Shown here piece by piece: positions 32,542 to 40,716 of a stretch of DNA of 49,674 bases. The position numbers and the translations under genes were made by a program. The stretch is taken from assembly GCA_030526425.1 (NCBI GenBank), contig JAUNCT010000017.1, forward strand, positions 1-49,674, written 5' to 3'. How positions within the stretch are numbered: position 1 is the stretch's first letter; every line of letters begins with the position of its first letter. This stretch comes from Clostridia bacterium (GTDB lineage Bacteria; Bacillota; Clostridia; Christensenellales; CAG-138). The notes below the pieces were generated by a model. The model ran no database searches. It was not told the origin of the DNA and worked only from the letters and a program-made list of their open reading frames with translations.

Positions 32542-33603
32542 TCAGAAGACGCAGTGGCTTTCACAGGAGATTTCCGGTGTGTGGTATGGGATCGCTTTGG
32601 AAAAGCGGTTTTCGGAAATCAGTTTTTCATACTGCCGGTGATTCAAATGGACGGGAAACCGAATCATCTCCATCTCCTTCTTTTCCAGTAGCATTTCACT
32701 GAAAGAACCGTGTTCCGCGGTGCCGGTCATGATGGCTTTTCCGCCGGCAGACAACACAGATGCAACGGTTTTTCTCGCCTCTTCCGACCGAAGCTGGGGA
32801 TCGCTGACAAACACGATACCGTGCCTTTCATTCCTATACGGGCAAACCGGCACATCGGACCGAAGAGGAGCATACCAAAATCCGTGCCGCCGTACCGCAT
32901 CGAGATTTTGCAGAAAGAGCGAATCACCGTAAAACGGGATCCGAAGTTCCCCGGAAAGGAGCCGGAACAAATCCAAGCCCCTGCCGTATTTCGGAACGGG
33001 AAACACGATCAAACCCGATCCTTCCGCCAGTTCTTTTGTTCTGCCGAGGATCCTTTCCCGGTAGGTCTCGAATGCCGTTTCATCGGTTCCGTAGGCGCAA
33101 TCCAAAACCGCCATGTCGGCTGTTTGCGAACGAATGAAATCGCAGGGATACACCTGTGATTTTTCTGTATAGTCGCCCGAGAAGAGCACGGATTTCCCGT
33201 TTTCTTCGAAACGGTACCAGACACTGCCGGCACAATGACCGCTGCGTCCCCAGGTGACGGACATGCCGCGAAACTCTCCCCTGCCGTCCGCACAGATCTC
33301 TTCCAGAGAAACCGTATTGGGATATTTTTTCGGAAGCTGGCGCAGCGTTTCGTTCGTTGCGACGATGGGTCCGGAATACCCCCGTTCGATCAAACGGCCG
33401 AGGGCACCGGTATGATCTGCGTGGGAGTGCGTGAGAAACACCGCATCGATCCGTTCGATCTGTTCCCGTGAGAGGCGCGGATCGGGGTCGCCCTGCGTTC
33501 CCGCCATAGTGCCGCAGTCGACCAAAAAGCACAAGGGATCGCCTTGCACATAAAAACAGTTTCTGCCATGCTCGCCGCAGCCGCCTGCAATATACAGCTC
33601 CAT
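32542..33603 (-). CDS. Metallo-beta-lactamase hydrolase, beta-CASP-like
   Basis: A 353-residue cytosolic metal-dependent hydrolase. The first half has LVDCGTMAG, the zinc motif FLTHSHADHTGALGRL, SGHCAGSVWYRF and LFSGDYTEKS. The second half follows the beta-CASP RNA-nuclease layout: LDCAYG, then PKYGRGLDLFRLL, FVSDPQL, TGTAEHGS and a late His in FPVHLNHRQYEKLI. RNase or nucleotide phosphodiesterase activity is plausible. It starts 4 bases after the ABC permease stop with SD AAAGGATAAG, so it is the last gene of the ABC operon. Another MBL enzyme, PhnP, acts in phosphonate use, but this protein is not recognisably PhnP. Confidence 0.82.
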   Translation of the reverse strand: MELYIAGGCGEHGRNCFYVQGDPLCFLVDCGTMAGTQGDPDPRLSREQIERIDAVFLTHSHADHTGALGRLIERGYSGPIVATNETLRQLPKKYPNTVSLEEICADGRGEFRGMSVTWGRSGHCAGSVWYRFEENGKSVLFSGDYTEKSQVYPCDFIRSQTADMAVLDCAYGTDETAFETYRERILGRTKELAEGSGLIVFPVPKYGRGLDLFRLLSGELRIPFYGDSLFLQNLDAVRRHGFWYAPLRSDVPVCPYRNERHGIVFVSDPQLRSEEARKTVASVLSAGGKAIMTGTAEHGSFSEMLLEKKEMEMIRFPVHLNHRQYEKLISENRFSKAIPYHTPEISCESHCVF

Positions 33604-33607
33604 CTGC

Positions 33608-35266
33608 TTATCCTTTCTTTTTGTCGGTGAGGCAATGGAACACAAGCAGTGCGGTCGTGGTGATCAACACACACAGCACCGCCATTGCCATGCCCAATGA
33701 AACGCTTCCCTGCTCGAATTCCCGGTTGATATAGGTCGAAACGACCAGCGTATTCGGCGGCGCGATCAGGCTCGCGGTCACGAGCTCACGGAAGGCAATG
33801 ATGAAAATCATCATCCACCCCGCAAAAATGCCTTTGGAAATCATCGGCAAGGTGATGCGGCGGAATACATAAAAAGGAGAACCGCCGAAGGTCCTGCCCG
33901 CCTGCAGCAGGCTGTCGCCGATCTGCGTGAAGGCACTCGTCACATATTGGACCGTATACGGCAGATACAACACCACATAAGCGAGGATCATGATGCCGAT
34001 GGTATTGTACAGCGGGATCACCCGGTAGACTGCGTTCCAGAAAAGCATGATGCCGATCACCAGAACGATGCCCGGCAGCATCTCCGGGAGAAGGCTGATC
34101 CCCTCCAGTATTTTCCGGAAGACCCCTTTCGTTGCCCGGACCGTCACCACGACCGCGGTGCCGATCACAGAGCAGATCGTCGCCGAAGAGACCGCCAGCA
34201 GAAGACTGTTCCGGACCGAAGCTGCGGCTTTTGCGGTTTGAAACAATTCCCTGTAGTGGTCCAGGGTGAAGTTACCGGCTGCAAGACCGTAGCCGCGCAG
34301 TTTGATCAGAGACGTGGAAACGATCGAAAAATACGGGACACCGATCGCCAGCAGGAGCACCAACGCGATCCAACCCCACGCAAGAACCGCAGCCGGTCCC
34401 GACAATTTCGTTTGTGCCGGTCTGCTCCCTTTTCCGCCGATCAGCCGGTACCCGGTCCGGCTTGTGATGTGGTTTTGCAGAAGCCACATGAACATGCAGA
34501 TGCACACAAGGATCGAGGACAAGCTTGCGGACCTGCCGAAATCGATGGGAGACGTGGTCGAATAGCGGTGGATATCCGTTGTGAACACATAGAAGCCGAT
34601 CCTTCTGCCGAGCGTGTATGGCGTTCCGTATTCCGACAGCGTTTTGACAAACACCAGAAGCGCACCGATGGCATAGTTCCCGGTCAGCAAAGGCGCGAGG
34701 ATCTTGCGGAGCCGCATACCGAAACCCGCACCGAACACCGCACCGCTTTCTTCCAGACTTGCCGGGATGTTCAGCATCGCGTTCTTGAGCATCGTCATCA
34801 AAAACGGAAAAACATGCAGGCTCATCACGAGCACAAGCCCGCCAAAGCAGAAGAAACGCTCCGACAGGGCGCCCGTTGCCGGGAACAGCTGCTGAAACAG
34901 ACCCCTCTTCTGCATGAACAGGATCCACCCCATGGAAGCGATATAGGGCGGTGTCATAAACGGGATCATAAACACGATATCCGTCCACCTGTGCTTTGCC
35001 AGCTGCGTTCTGGACAACAGAAACGCCGTTGGGACGGCGATCGCCGTGGAACACAGCACCACACAGACTCCGAGCTGAAGAGAATGGAAGACGGTAAGGA
35101 TATTTTCGCTGTTTACTGTGGTTTTCCATGCCCGATACAGTTCAAGGCGGCCATCCCGGATGACCGCCTTGGTGAATACCGAAATCAGAGGGCACAGAAT
35201 CAGACCGGCGAGAAGCACCAAAAGCAAAACCGAAATTGCTTTTTGTCTCCGGCTGAGTTGTTTCAT
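33608..35266 (-). CDS. ABC transporter permease, fused two-domain type
   Basis: A 552-residue inner-membrane protein with about 12 membrane segments, formed by two BPD_transp_1 units in tandem as in FbpB/ThiP/SfuB and some 2-aminoethylphosphonate permeases. Each half has an EAA-like loop: residues near ASLEESGAVFGAGFGMRLRKILAPL in the first half and DSLLQAGRTFGGSPFYVFRRI in the second. SD AGGAGGGG directly precedes the ATG at 35266; an upstream open extension is rejected. It pairs with the binding protein 17 bases upstream. Substrate is not determined by sequence. Confidence 0.92.
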   Translation of the reverse strand: MKQLSRRQKAISVLLLVLLAGLILCPLISVFTKAVIRDGRLELYRAWKTTVNSENILTVFHSLQLGVCVVLCSTAIAVPTAFLLSRTQLAKHRWTDIVFMIPFMTPPYIASMGWILFMQKRGLFQQLFPATGALSERFFCFGGLVLVMSLHVFPFLMTMLKNAMLNIPASLEESGAVFGAGFGMRLRKILAPLLTGNYAIGALLVFVKTLSEYGTPYTLGRRIGFYVFTTDIHRYSTTSPIDFGRSASLSSILVCICMFMWLLQNHITSRTGYRLIGGKGSRPAQTKLSGPAAVLAWGWIALVLLLAIGVPYFSIVSTSLIKLRGYGLAAGNFTLDHYRELFQTAKAAASVRNSLLLAVSSATICSVIGTAVVVTVRATKGVFRKILEGISLLPEMLPGIVLVIGIMLFWNAVYRVIPLYNTIGIMILAYVVLYLPYTVQYVTSAFTQIGDSLLQAGRTFGGSPFYVFRRITLPMISKGIFAGWMMIFIIAFRELVTASLIAPPNTLVVSTYINREFEQGSVSLGMAMAVLCVLITTTALLVFHCLTDKKKG

Positions 35267-35283
35267 AACCCCTCCTGCCGTTC

Positions 35284-36285
35284 TTATTTGCAGAGGCTGT
35301 TCAGTTTCGCAGCCGTGTCGGAGGCAACTTCCATCATCTTGGTCCAATCACAGGGGATCTGCGGGATCTCCTCCAGATTGGTTCTGCCTTCGCACTTCAC
35401 ATCACTGCGGCCGGGGAGCAGATATGCCTTGGCAACCAGAGCCTGTGCCTCGTCGCTGAACAGGAAGTCCACGAACGCCTTTGCGTTTTCGGGGTTGGGC
35501 GCGGTGACGGGGATCATCGCCGGACGGGGATTCACAACGGTACCGGATGCGGGATAGTAGATGTTCAGGGGTTCTCCCTTCTTCATGGAGGAGTAACCGT
35601 TGTAGTCAACGCCTGCGATCAGGATGCCCTTCTCGCCGGTGGTCACCGCTTCCAGCGCTGCCTTGTTGGCACCGGGGACGGTCAGCCCGTTGGCTGCCCA
35701 AGCTTCCATGACCGACATACCGTCTGCGGTACCGGTCACCAGACCCGCCAGAAAGTCTTTGCATGCGCCGGATTTTTCGGGGTCGGGAATGGCAATGTCG
35801 TTTGCGTATTTTGCATCTGCCAGTTCAGCCCAATCGGCATTCAGTTCGGGGATCACGGTGGTGTTGTAGATCACGCCGACGGCGGATGCGCTGTAACCGA
35901 ACAGCGTGTTATCCGCATCGATCCAACCGCTGTTGACCTTGTCCGCATTTTCGGGCACATAGCTTACCAGCTGTCCCTTGGCTTTCATGCCGAGACCATC
36001 GGACCAGGAGGCAAGGATCACCACATCGGCGATGGGGTTTGCCTGCTCGGCTTCGAGTCTTGCGAGGATCTCACCCGTGGTGCCCTGGAACTGTTCCACT
36101 TCGACACCGGTCTTTTCGGTGAAAGCGGCCGCAAGCTTGTCGGCAAGCCCTGCGGGGCTGGGCATATAGACGGTCACCTTACCGGAGAGTTCTTTTGCTT
36201 CCGTGCCGGCAGATGCCTGAGAGCCGCAGACGGTCATGCCCAAAAACAGACAGCCTGCCAGAATCGCAGATACGAGTTTCTTCAT
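35284..36285 (-). CDS. ABC transporter substrate-binding protein (Fe3+/phosphonate-type)
   Basis: A 333-residue exported protein of the AfuA/FbpA/PotD-like class (SBP_bac_6/8). Signal region MKKLVSAILAGCLFLGMTVC, then KVTVYMPSPAGLADKLAAAFTEKTGVEVEQF. A Cys follows Val, not Gly/Ala/Ser, so the lipobox is non-standard; cleavage near SQASA is the alternative. A YYP sequence occurs (NIYYPASG), while classical ferric-binding proteins use a Tyr pair as iron ligands. Iron(III), 2-aminoethylphosphonate and other small anions are all possible. Position in a phosphate-themed operon favours a phosphorus compound, by inference. Confidence 0.85.
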   Translation of the reverse strand: MKKLVSAILAGCLFLGMTVCGSQASAGTEAKELSGKVTVYMPSPAGLADKLAAAFTEKTGVEVEQFQGTTGEILARLEAEQANPIADVVILASWSDGLGMKAKGQLVSYVPENADKVNSGWIDADNTLFGYSASAVGVIYNTTVIPELNADWAELADAKYANDIAIPDPEKSGACKDFLAGLVTGTADGMSVMEAWAANGLTVPGANKAALEAVTTGEKGILIAGVDYNGYSSMKKGEPLNIYYPASGTVVNPRPAMIPVTAPNPENAKAFVDFLFSDEAQALVAKAYLLPGRSDVKCEGRTNLEEIPQIPCDWTKMMEVASDTAAKLNSLCK

Positions 36286-36300
36286 TTTGATTACCTCTTT

Positions 36301-37257
36301 TCAATGACAAATAATGATTTCCTTTGGGTCTATGTAAACCGGAAGCATTTCGCCGGGAGAAAACCTTTTCTTACTGCGAAGCGTCCAGACAGCATTTTGA
36401 TGGGATGCTGTGATTTCGTAGGAGTCTCCGAGATAACGGACATCCCGAACACACAGCGTATCGCAACGATACCCCGGGAACTCTCCGGTACTCACCGCTT
36501 CGGGGCGAACCAGCTCGGACTCGCTCAGCCAGTTGGATTTTCCGACGAATCCGGCCACGAACCGTGTTGCGGGATGATGGTAGATCGCCTCGGGCGAATC
36601 GTATTGCTCGACGACACCGCCATTGAGAACGGCGATCCGGTCGCTCATGCTCATTGCTTCGGTTTGATCGTGGGTGACGAACACCGAAGTGATCCCCAAA
36701 GCGTCAACCAATTCCTTCAGCTCATGCCGCATTTCTTCCCGCAGAAGCGCATCCAGCGCGGACAGGGGTTCGTCAAACAGGAGACACTGCGGACGGACTG
36801 CGATGGCACGGGCAAACGCCACCCTCTGCTGCTGCCCGCCCGAAAGCTGATGCGGGTACCTTTTCTCAAGACCCTCCAACCGAACGACGCGAAGCGCTTC
36901 CCGGACGCGTTCTTGCAGTTCCCCTGTATCCTTGTGCGCCCGCAGCCCGAATGCCACATTCTCGAATACGGTCATGTGGGGCCACAGCGCAAAATCCTGA
37001 AAAACAAAACCGATATTCCTTTTTTCGGGCGGAAGATCGATTCCCTTTTCTTTGGAAAAAACGCATCGGTCGTCAAACCGGATCTCGCCGCTGTCCGGTG
37101 TTTCCAGTCCGGCGATCATGCGGAGCAGCGTCGTCTTTCCGCATCCGGAAGGACCGAGCAGCGTCGTAAAGCTCCCGCTGCGGATATCCAGGTCGGTCGG
37201 CGCGATCACCTGCTTCTTTGCGAATTGCTTTGTGATGTTTCGGAGTACGATATTCAT
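36301..37257 (-). CDS. ABC transporter ATP-binding protein
   Basis: A 318-residue importer ATPase of the FbpC/PotA type. It has Walker A GPSGCGKTT, Q-loop FVFQDFALWPH, signature LSGGQQQR, Walker B CLLFDEPLSALD and switch His in FVTHDQTEAMS. A C-terminal TOBE-like domain runs from about residue 240. SD AGGAGGTGAGG is among the strongest in the window. It begins the importer trio, 97 bases after ppx, and this gap folds into a possible structured leader. All downstream genes follow with gaps of 4-17 bases. Confidence 0.93.
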   Translation of the reverse strand: MNIVLRNITKQFAKKQVIAPTDLDIRSGSFTTLLGPSGCGKTTLLRMIAGLETPDSGEIRFDDRCVFSKEKGIDLPPEKRNIGFVFQDFALWPHMTVFENVAFGLRAHKDTGELQERVREALRVVRLEGLEKRYPHQLSGGQQQRVAFARAIAVRPQCLLFDEPLSALDALLREEMRHELKELVDALGITSVFVTHDQTEAMSMSDRIAVLNGGVVEQYDSPEAIYHHPATRFVAGFVGKSNWLSESELVRPEAVSTGEFPGYRCDTLCVRDVRYLGDSYEITASHQNAVWTLRSKKRFSPGEMLPVYIDPKEIIICH

Positions 37258-37354
37258 ACGATCCTCACCTCCTGTTTGCGCAGTTCGGGATCCCGGCGGC
37301 TGCCACCGCAATAACGGGTATCCCCCGTAAAATGAGCAGAAAACGCACTGCGGA
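37258..37354 (-). promoter_or_regulatory. Possible structured leader before the ABC genes
   Basis: On the minus strand CGCAGT near the 5' end can pair with ACTGCG near the SD. This would enclose two hairpins: ACGGG/CCCGT with loop GGAT, and GCGG/CCGC with loop TGGCAG. The SD follows within 10 bases. It matches no riboswitch class known to me. No -10/-35 pair was found, so it is probably within the ppk-ppx transcript. Confidence 0.35.
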
Positions 37355-38272
37355 TCACACCTGCGCTTCCGGCAGCGTCGGCTGGATTTTCCGGATGAGA
37401 TAACCCTCACGCACGCCGTAACAGCTGACGGTGACCGTCTGCGCGCCGTAATGCTCCATCAGGTACCGCAGCAGAAGCAAACCGGGCACCAGGGTATGGA
37501 TGCGTTCCGGTTCATGCCGGAGGATCAGATTCACGGCATTCTTGTCGTTGCGGCAGAGCTGCGCGACCAAACCGTCCAGCTGCTCCTTCGTGAAGGAGCG
37601 GCACTCCTCCGGTAAGCTGTACAGATAGCTGCACAAACGCAGTGCGGCACGGATCGTTCCGCCGACGCCCACGAGTTGCATCTGCGCGGGGATATCCGCC
37701 AGATCGTTTTCCGAAAAGACCTTGCGGATCGTTTTTTCGATGCGTTCTCTGGAACCCTTTCCGGGGAGAATGTTCTTCACGCAGTCCCGGTAGAGCTTCA
37801 GGGAGCCGACGGGCACGGATCCCGCCGTTTCCAGTTGTCCGTCGCGGAACAGGGCAAGCTCCGCACTGGCACCGCCGATGTCGACGAACAGTCCGTCCGT
37901 GGCATGGATATCCGCCATGGCGCCATAGTAACCGCACTCCGCCTCCGTTTTGCCGGAGAGAACATCGACGGCGATGCCGGTGTACGAGCGGATCTGCTCC
38001 ACCGCTTCTTCGGTATTCGAAATGTTCCGGAGGGAGGCCGTTGCGAATACGGCGAGGTTGTCGATCCCCAATTTCTGCAGGGTATGCTGATAGGCCATTA
38101 CCGCCTGCACCGCACTCAGGATCCCCTCCCGGCTCAGTTTTCCGTTTTCCACAAAACCGGCAAGCCCGGCCATGTATTTCTTCTTGAACAGAATTTTGAA
38201 GTCCGCTTTCGACACGTCGTATACGGCGAGGCGGATGCTGTTGGACCCAAGATCGATCAGCGCGTATTTCAT
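37355..38272 (-). CDS. ppx: Ppx/GppA-family phosphatase
   Basis: An ASKHA-fold exopolyphosphatase or pppGpp phosphatase. The 305-residue protein is the short form, lacking the C-terminal HD domain of E. coli Ppx. Motifs are YALIDLGSNSIRLAVYDV, FATASLRNISN, VLSGKTEAECGYYG, LFVDIGGASAELALF and VGVGGTIRAAL. Its ATG overlaps the ppk1 stop as ATGA, so polyphosphate synthesis and breakdown are coupled; SD AAAGGAGAA precedes it. The partner gene makes exopolyphosphatase the likelier activity. Confidence 0.92.
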   Translation of the reverse strand: MKYALIDLGSNSIRLAVYDVSKADFKILFKKKYMAGLAGFVENGKLSREGILSAVQAVMAYQHTLQKLGIDNLAVFATASLRNISNTEEAVEQIRSYTGIAVDVLSGKTEAECGYYGAMADIHATDGLFVDIGGASAELALFRDGQLETAGSVPVGSLKLYRDCVKNILPGKGSRERIEKTIRKVFSENDLADIPAQMQLVGVGGTIRAALRLCSYLYSLPEECRSFTKEQLDGLVAQLCRNDKNAVNLILRHEPERIHTLVPGLLLLRYLMEHYGAQTVTVSCYGVREGYLIRKIQPTLPEAQV

Positions 38273-40479
38273 AACGATTCTCCTTTTCTTTTTCCGAATG
38301 AATGCATGCAGTTGACGAACCAACGGAAAACGCCGCCCGTGGACTTCGGTTCCGCCGGCGGACCGAAAGCGGCTTTGATCCCCGCCGATGGCAGGACGGC
38401 CCCGGTCGACTTCGGTTGCTCCGCAGGTTCGGGCGTATCCGATGCGGCTTGCTCATATGCCTGTTCGTAGAAAAACTCCTGAGCGTTGCAGGGATTCTCC
38501 CGGCTACGGACGCGGACATACTCCCCGGAAGGAAGCAGCTGACGTGCCTGACGGTTGTCCGACAGCATCAACCGGAACATTTCGCCGAGCCTGCGGCGCA
38601 GTTCCGGATCCAACACGGGGGCGGCGACTTCCACACGGCGCAGGGTGTTGCGGGTCATGAAATCCGCGGAAGAGATGTAGATCTTCTGCCGCTCCTCTGT
38701 CCCGAAAATATACATCCGGGAGTGTTCGAGGAATCTTCCGACGATGCTGATCACCCGGATGTTATCCGTTTTCCCCGGGATCCCGGGGAGCAGGCAGCAG
38801 ATCCCGCGGACGATCAAATCGATTTTCACGCCCGCCTGTGAAGCCTCGATCAGTTTGTCGATGATCGATTTATCGGTCAGCGAATTGATCTTCACACCGA
38901 TATAGGCGGGTTTCTCCTGCTTTGCGGTGTTGATTTCGTCCTCGATCATGCCGAGGATCCTGTTTTGCAGACAGTGCGGCGCCACCAACAGGTGCCGGGA
39001 ATTCTCGACGAATTCCCCCTTTGCGAGGGCCTGAAATACGGCGGTCGCCTCCAGACCGATCGCGGGGTCCGCAGTCATCAGCGAAAAATCGGTATAGAGC
39101 CGTGCGGTCTTTTCGTTGTAGTTGCCCGTACCGATCTGGGTATAATACTCCGTCCCGTCCTTTCCGCTGCGCGTCACAAGGCACAGCTTGCTGTGGACCT
39201 TGTAGCCGTCCAGCCCGTAGATCACCTGACAGCCCGCATCCTCCAGACGGCGGGACCATTCGATGTTGTTTTCTTCATCGAAACGGGCTTTCAGCTCCAC
39301 CAAGGTAACCACGCTTTTCCCGTTTTCCGCGGCTTCGATCAGACTCTCGACGATCTTGCTGTGCCGTGCTACCCGGTACAGGGTCATCTTGATGGATATG
39401 ACATCGGGGTCGTTGGCCGCTTCCTGAAGGAAATCGAGAAACGGCTTCATGCTTTCATAGGGGTAAGACAACAGCCGGTCCTTTTCGCGGATCTGCTGCA
39501 TCACGGGCACATCCGGACGGAACCGGGAAGAACGCTGCGGGAACCGCTTGCCGTAGAACAGCTCGCTGCGCTGGCGGAGGTCATCCTGGATCCGGAACAG
39601 AAAGCTCAGATCCAAGGGCGAACCGCTTCGGAAAACATGATCGGGCTGCACATCGGTATATGCGCATAAGGTCTTGACGATATCCGAATCCAACTCGCGG
39701 GAAAGTTCCAAACGCACGGGTGCGAGCCGGCGGCGCCGCTTGATCAGCTTCTCCATAAAGTCGCGGTAATCGAGGTCCTCATCGTACAGGGCATCCGCAT
39801 CGATGTCGGCGTTTCTGGTGACGCGGATCAGGGATTTCGACACCACCTTGCTTCCGCTGAACACCTTCGGAAGGAAGTGCAGGATCAGCTCCTCCGAGAG
39901 CATATAAGCCCCTTTGTGCCCCGGCACGGGGATCATTCTGGGGATCACACCCGTACCGCACGGGATGATACCGAGCTTCTCCTGCCCGTTCTTCCCCGCA
40001 AGGACGGCGACGGCATAGATATGCTTGTTTTGCAGAAAGGGAAACGGCTGCCGTCTTCCCACGGTCGTGGGAGATGTCAGCGGGGCGATCTCCGTGTCGA
40101 AGTAGCGCTCCAGCTCCGCGCTCTCACCGGAGCCGATCTTGCGGAAATCCACAAGCCGCACGCCGTATCCTTCCAGTGTGTCCATCAGCTCCGCATATAC
40201 CGCGTCCTTGCGGCGGTTGAGTTGACGGACGTTTTTCGCGACCGCCTTGATCTGCTCTTCAGCGGTCATGTTCGTTTTGTTGTCGCGCATATCCCGGGAC
40301 AGCAGCATCTGATCCATGAGCGATCCCACGCGAACCATGAAGAACTCGTCCAGGTTGCTTTGGTAGATGGATACGAAATTCAGCCGCTCACACAGCGGAA
40401 CCTCGCGGTTCTCCGCTTCTTCCAGAACACGCTCGTTGAATTTCAGCCAGGATAACTCCCGGTTTACATACAGGTTCAT
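38269..40479 (-). CDS. ppk1: Polyphosphate kinase 1
   Basis: PPK1 polymerises the gamma phosphate of ATP into polyphosphate. The 736-residue protein has the family start NRELSWLKFNERVLEEA, YQSNLDEFFMVRVGSL, SIKMTLYRVARHSKIVESLIEA and the catalytic His in YGLDGYKVHSKLCLV. YYTQIGTGNYNEKTARLYTD and a second phospholipase D-like His region (LVAPHCLQNRILGMI) follow. Unusually, the last 50-60 residues form a low-complexity tail with two PKSTG copies and a closing aromatic/basic segment. SD GGAGG lies 11 bases before the ATG at 40479. Four Pho-box-like hexamers lie about 100 bp upstream. Confidence 0.96.
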   Translation of the reverse strand: MNLYVNRELSWLKFNERVLEEAENREVPLCERLNFVSIYQSNLDEFFMVRVGSLMDQMLLSRDMRDNKTNMTAEEQIKAVAKNVRQLNRRKDAVYAELMDTLEGYGVRLVDFRKIGSGESAELERYFDTEIAPLTSPTTVGRRQPFPFLQNKHIYAVAVLAGKNGQEKLGIIPCGTGVIPRMIPVPGHKGAYMLSEELILHFLPKVFSGSKVVSKSLIRVTRNADIDADALYDEDLDYRDFMEKLIKRRRRLAPVRLELSRELDSDIVKTLCAYTDVQPDHVFRSGSPLDLSFLFRIQDDLRQRSELFYGKRFPQRSSRFRPDVPVMQQIREKDRLLSYPYESMKPFLDFLQEAANDPDVISIKMTLYRVARHSKIVESLIEAAENGKSVVTLVELKARFDEENNIEWSRRLEDAGCQVIYGLDGYKVHSKLCLVTRSGKDGTEYYTQIGTGNYNEKTARLYTDFSLMTADPAIGLEATAVFQALAKGEFVENSRHLLVAPHCLQNRILGMIEDEINTAKQEKPAYIGVKINSLTDKSIIDKLIEASQAGVKIDLIVRGICCLLPGIPGKTDNIRVISIVGRFLEHSRMYIFGTEERQKIYISSADFMTRNTLRRVEVAAPVLDPELRRRLGEMFRLMLSDNRQARQLLPSGEYVRVRSRENPCNAQEFFYEQAYEQAASDTPEPAEQPKSTGAVLPSAGIKAAFGPPAEPKSTGGVFRWFVNCMHSFGKRKGESL

Positions 40480-40579
40480 GAAATATCTTCCTCCGTGTTT
40501 CTTCCGTCGCCGATCCCCGCACCGGCAGGCGGATGCCATAACACAGGCAAAACAATACTCGATTATTCTGGCTTCGGTT

Positions 40580-40619
40580 TGTCAAATCCGATAGGAAGGG
40601 TATGTAAAATCTCTGTCAA
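40580..40619 (-). promoter_or_regulatory. Pho-box-like hexamer array upstream of ppk1
   Basis: On the minus strand: TTGACA (40619-40614), TTTACA (40608-40603), TTCCTA (40597-40592) and TTGACA (40585-40580), starting 11, 11 and 12 bp apart. The Bacillus PhoP box is repeats of TT(A/T/C)ACA with 11-bp periodicity. A possible -10, TATTGT, is at 40557-40552. Confidence 0.55.
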
Positions 40620-40661
40620 GGAAATCACCGGGCGGTGCCGTAACGCCATGCCGGAAGAAAC

Positions 40662-40696
40662 AAAAACCCCCTCCGGTTTCCCGGAAGGGGCTTTTT
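40662..40696 (-). terminator. Terminator of the sulfatase gene
   Basis: A C/G-rich stem with GAAA-type loop and T run on the minus strand, about 20 bases past the sulfatase stop. It is identical over 38 bases (40661-40698) to the terminator at 42386-42423. Confidence 0.92.
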
Positions 40697-40716
40697 CATC
40701 ATTGATGGTGCGGTGC

